Of a DNA stretch of 64,000 bases, positions 61,956-64,000 are shown piece after piece (position 1 is the stretch's first letter; every line of letters begins with the position of its first letter). The notes below the pieces were generated by a model, which was given only the letters and a program-made list of their open reading frames with translations, ran no database searches and was not told where the DNA came from. Made by a program: the position numbers and the translations under genes. This DNA comes from Paenibacillus sp. BIHB 4019 (GTDB lineage: Bacteria > Bacillota > Bacilli > Paenibacillales > Paenibacillaceae), in NCBI RefSeq assembly GCF_002741035.1, contig NZ_CP016808.1:6062501-6126500 (forward strand), read 5' to 3'.

Positions 61956-61985
61956 ACTATACCATCGTTTTTCCGTATTTGTCCA
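61956..61985 (-). promoter_or_regulatory. promoter of the btuF operon
   Basis: Minus-strand TGGACA (61980-61985) and TATAGT (61956-61961), each one mismatch from consensus, with an 18-base spacer. The -35 box lies only eight bases past the last base of the copper ATPase gene. Confidence 0.6.
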
Positions 61986-61992
61986 CCTCACG

Positions 61993-64000
61993 CTAAGCAG
62001 CGAGCTGCTTGTGCCGCCGCAAAATATAGCTCAGCCGCATCGCATTTCCAACTACAGACACGGAGCTCAGCGCCATCGCTGCCCCTGCCATCCATGGTTC
62101 TAGCAAACCGAAGGCGGCAAACGGCACAATACTGCTGTTATATAGGAAGGCAAGCAGCAAGTTCTGCTTAATATTGCGCACCGTCAGCCGGCTGATGCCC
62201 AGCGCATCAACAATCGCGGTCATACGCGGCTGAAGCAGCGTTAAATGTCCGGCGGCGAGCGCCGCTTCCGTGCCATTGCCCATCGCAATGCCCACGTCGG
62301 CAGCAGCAAGCGCAGGTGCATCATTCCAGCCGTCGCCAGCCATGCCGACCCGTTTGCCCGAACGTTTAAGCTGCTCTACGAGCTCCAGCTTCTGCTCAGG
62401 CAGCAATCCGGCGAACACTTGCGTAATGCCTGCTTGGCGGGCGGCAGTATGAGCAGGAATTTGGTGGTCGCCTGTTGCGAGCATCACTTGCAATCCATAA
62501 CGTTGAAGCTGCTGAACAGCAGCAAAGGAATGAGGTTTTACCCGATCCGCAAGCGAAATAGCCCCGATGAGCAGGCCATTTGACGCTACATATAACAGTG
62601 TTTCTCCTCTTTTTTCCCGTTCTGTGCAAAAAGCAGCTAAAGCTGCGGCGACCTCCGCATTCGCTTTCCACTGTTCGGCTTTGGCAAAGGTTGCATTTCC
62701 GACGGTTATTCGCCTGCGCTCCACTACCGCTTGAACGCCTTTGCCGGGAAAATAAACCGTTTCCGACGCGCCTGGCGGTGTCAACCCGACACGCCCCGCT
62801 TCACGCCCTATCGCTTGCCCTAGCGGATGCGTGGAACCTGCTTCAGCGGCAGCGGCCAAACGCAGCACGGCTGAACGCGTCTGATTTGGCGCAGCCCATA
62901 CGGCGCTAACTTGCGGGCTACCCTCGGTGAGCGTTCCGGTTTTGTCCAGCAGCAGCGTATTCAGCCGGGCGAGCCGCTCCAGCGCCCCGGCTTGTTTCAA
63001 CACAATGCCCTGCTTCGCCAGGCGGCCAGAAGCAATGACCAGTGAAATAGGCGCAGCAAGACCTAGTGCACATGGACAGGCGGCGAGCATAACGGCGACC
63101 CCGCAGCGGAAAGCTTGATGCCAATTGCCGGGGTCCAGCAGCACCAGCCAAAGCACAAAGGTAAAGACCGAAAGGGCGAGCATCGCCGGAACGAACCAAG
63201 CGGCCACCCGGTCCACCTGCTGCTGAATCGCAGATTTGGAGCGCTGCGCCTGACGAAGCAGCTCGCTAATGCGGCTGAGCAACGTCGCATGTCCCGCAGC
63301 GGTTGTACGGATGCGCTGCACCGCTCCCACATTCGTTGTTCCTGCCCAAATTCGGTCCCCCGCCCGTTTAACGACCGGCAAGCTTTCTCCTGTCAGCAGC
63401 GATTCATTCATATCGGTTTCCCCGCTCGTTAAAACGCCGTCAACCGGGACCGTCTCACCCGGGGCAATGCGCACGATTTCGCCTTCCCGTACGAAAGCGG
63501 TCTGTACATTGACCCACTGGCCTGCCCGTTCTACAGTTGCGGTTTGCACCTCCAATTGGCTGTATCCGCCCGCCTCATCCTGCGCCCGCGATGCAGCTGT
63601 CATCTCCAAATATTTGCCGAGCAGCACCGCGCTGATAACGACAGCAGAGGTTTCAAAATAAAGCGGCAGCGTATGTCCAGCGCCAAGCGCTTTTCCAGTC
63701 GGTAGACTAGAAAAAACAATATAATGGCTGTATAAATAAGCGGCAGACGTTCCTGCCGCGACCAACACGTCCATATTCGCTGCACGCGAACGCAGCGCAT
63801 GGTAAGCTCCAATATAAAAAGGCAGCCCAATGACGAATTGAACGATGGTAGCTAACGCGAGCTGGAGCCATGGATGCAGCAGCCAAGCCGGAATGGGGAG
63901 ACCGCTTAGCAAGGGCAGATGCTGGGTCATTCCAGCAAGCAGCGGCAGCGTAAGCAGCAGCGAGATCATAAGCCGGAGGCCAAGAACTCTGCGTTCCTGC
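61993..64000 (-). CDS. copA: copper-transporting P1B-type ATPase, C-terminal part
   Basis: About 669 residues; the frame continues past the right edge without a start, so N-terminal metal-binding domains and the first helices are missing. Seen in order: the actuator TGE motif LLTGESLPVVKRAGD, the transmembrane CPC motif (ACPCALGLAAPISLVIASG), phosphorylation site DKTGTLTEG, nucleotide-binding STHPLGQAIG (HP), and GDGWNDAPALAAADVGIAMGNGTEAALAAGH. CPC with this pattern and the late MALSSVSVVGNAMRL segment indicate Cu+ export. Its 3' end abuts the btuF promoter. Confidence 0.93.
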   Translation of the reverse strand, partial: QERRVLGLRLMISLLLTLPLLAGMTQHLPLLSGLPIPAWLLHPWLQLALATIVQFVIGLPFYIGAYHALRSRAANMDVLVAAGTSAAYLYSHYIVFSSLPTGKALGAGHTLPLYFETSAVVISAVLLGKYLEMTAASRAQDEAGGYSQLEVQTATVERAGQWVNVQTAFVREGEIVRIAPGETVPVDGVLTSGETDMNESLLTGESLPVVKRAGDRIWAGTTNVGAVQRIRTTAAGHATLLSRISELLRQAQRSKSAIQQQVDRVAAWFVPAMLALSVFTFVLWLVLLDPGNWHQAFRCGVAVMLAACPCALGLAAPISLVIASGRLAKQGIVLKQAGALERLARLNTLLLDKTGTLTEGSPQVSAVWAAPNQTRSAVLRLAAAAEAGSTHPLGQAIGREAGRVGLTPPGASETVYFPGKGVQAVVERRRITVGNATFAKAEQWKANAEVAAALAAFCTEREKRGETLLYVASNGLLIGAISLADRVKPHSFAAVQQLQRYGLQVMLATGDHQIPAHTAARQAGITQVFAGLLPEQKLELVEQLKRSGKRVGMAGDGWNDAPALAAADVGIAMGNGTEAALAAGHLTLLQPRMTAIVDALGISRLTVRNIKQNLLLAFLYNSSIVPFAAFGLLEPWMAGAAMALSSVSVVGNAMRLSYILRRHKQLAA

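Overview
The window looks like chromosomal DNA of a low-to-mid-GC Firmicute, most likely a Paenibacillus-type organism. The evidence is SLH-anchored surface proteins, a copper amine oxidase N-domain protein, a stand-alone bacterial nitric oxide synthase, DUF3900, DUF6376 and Lin0512 family proteins, Bacillus-style puc genes, anaerobic-type cobalamin genes with a His-tailed CbiX, and strong AGGAGG ribosome binding sites. Almost every gene lies on the minus strand. I see no rRNA, tRNA, CRISPR array, phage or intact insertion sequence.

Layout from left to right. (1) 1-11,770 is one purine-catabolism operon read leftwards from a good promoter at 11,738-11,766: a purine-type deaminase, then pucA, pucB, pucC, pucD, pucE (xanthine dehydrogenase and its cofactor maturation), uraD, uricase, HIU hydrolase, allantoinase, allantoate amidohydrolase and the start of pucG. 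It encodes the route from xanthine to ureidoglycolate-level products. (2) 12.1-17.2 kb holds a decayed FAD oxidoreductase, a secreted copper amine oxidase N-domain/PKD-like protein, a DHA2 drug exporter and a small sigma-like protein. (3) 17.2-28.9 kb is the first cobalamin operon, cbiH-X-J-C-D-ET-L-F-G-A, behind a classical B12 riboswitch, with dispersed double-hairpin repeats around cbiA. (4) 29-36 kb holds two small proteins, a 1,691-residue BspA/FIVAR/SLH surface protein with nine 240-bp repeats, and a repeat-rich intergenic region. (5) 36.5-52.8 kb is a mixed chromosomal stretch: MMPL transporter with its TetR regulator, UppP, CorC-like protein, a nos-DUF3900-Lin0512 operon, BdbD/BdbC, HelD-type helicase, DUF1294, HrpB and a NAGPA-type protein. 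(6) 52.8-62 kb is the second cobalamin operon, btuF-C-D, cobT, cobU, cbiB, cobS, cobD, cbiP. (7) The right edge holds most of a copper P-type ATPase.

The two cobalamin operons complement each other. The first builds the corrin ring by the cobalt-early route up to cobyrinate a,c-diamide. The second makes cobyric acid, attaches the aminopropanol arm, assembles the lower nucleotide loop and imports corrinoids. A uroporphyrinogen-III methyltransferase, precorrin-2 dehydrogenase and corrinoid adenosyltransferase are needed as well and are not in the window.

The least explained items are the nos-DUF3900-Lin0512 linkage, the leader RNA in front of btuF that lacks a B12 box, the ~98-bp double-hairpin repeats that abut the T-tracts of minus-strand terminators, and a nested inverted repeat near 35.6 kb.
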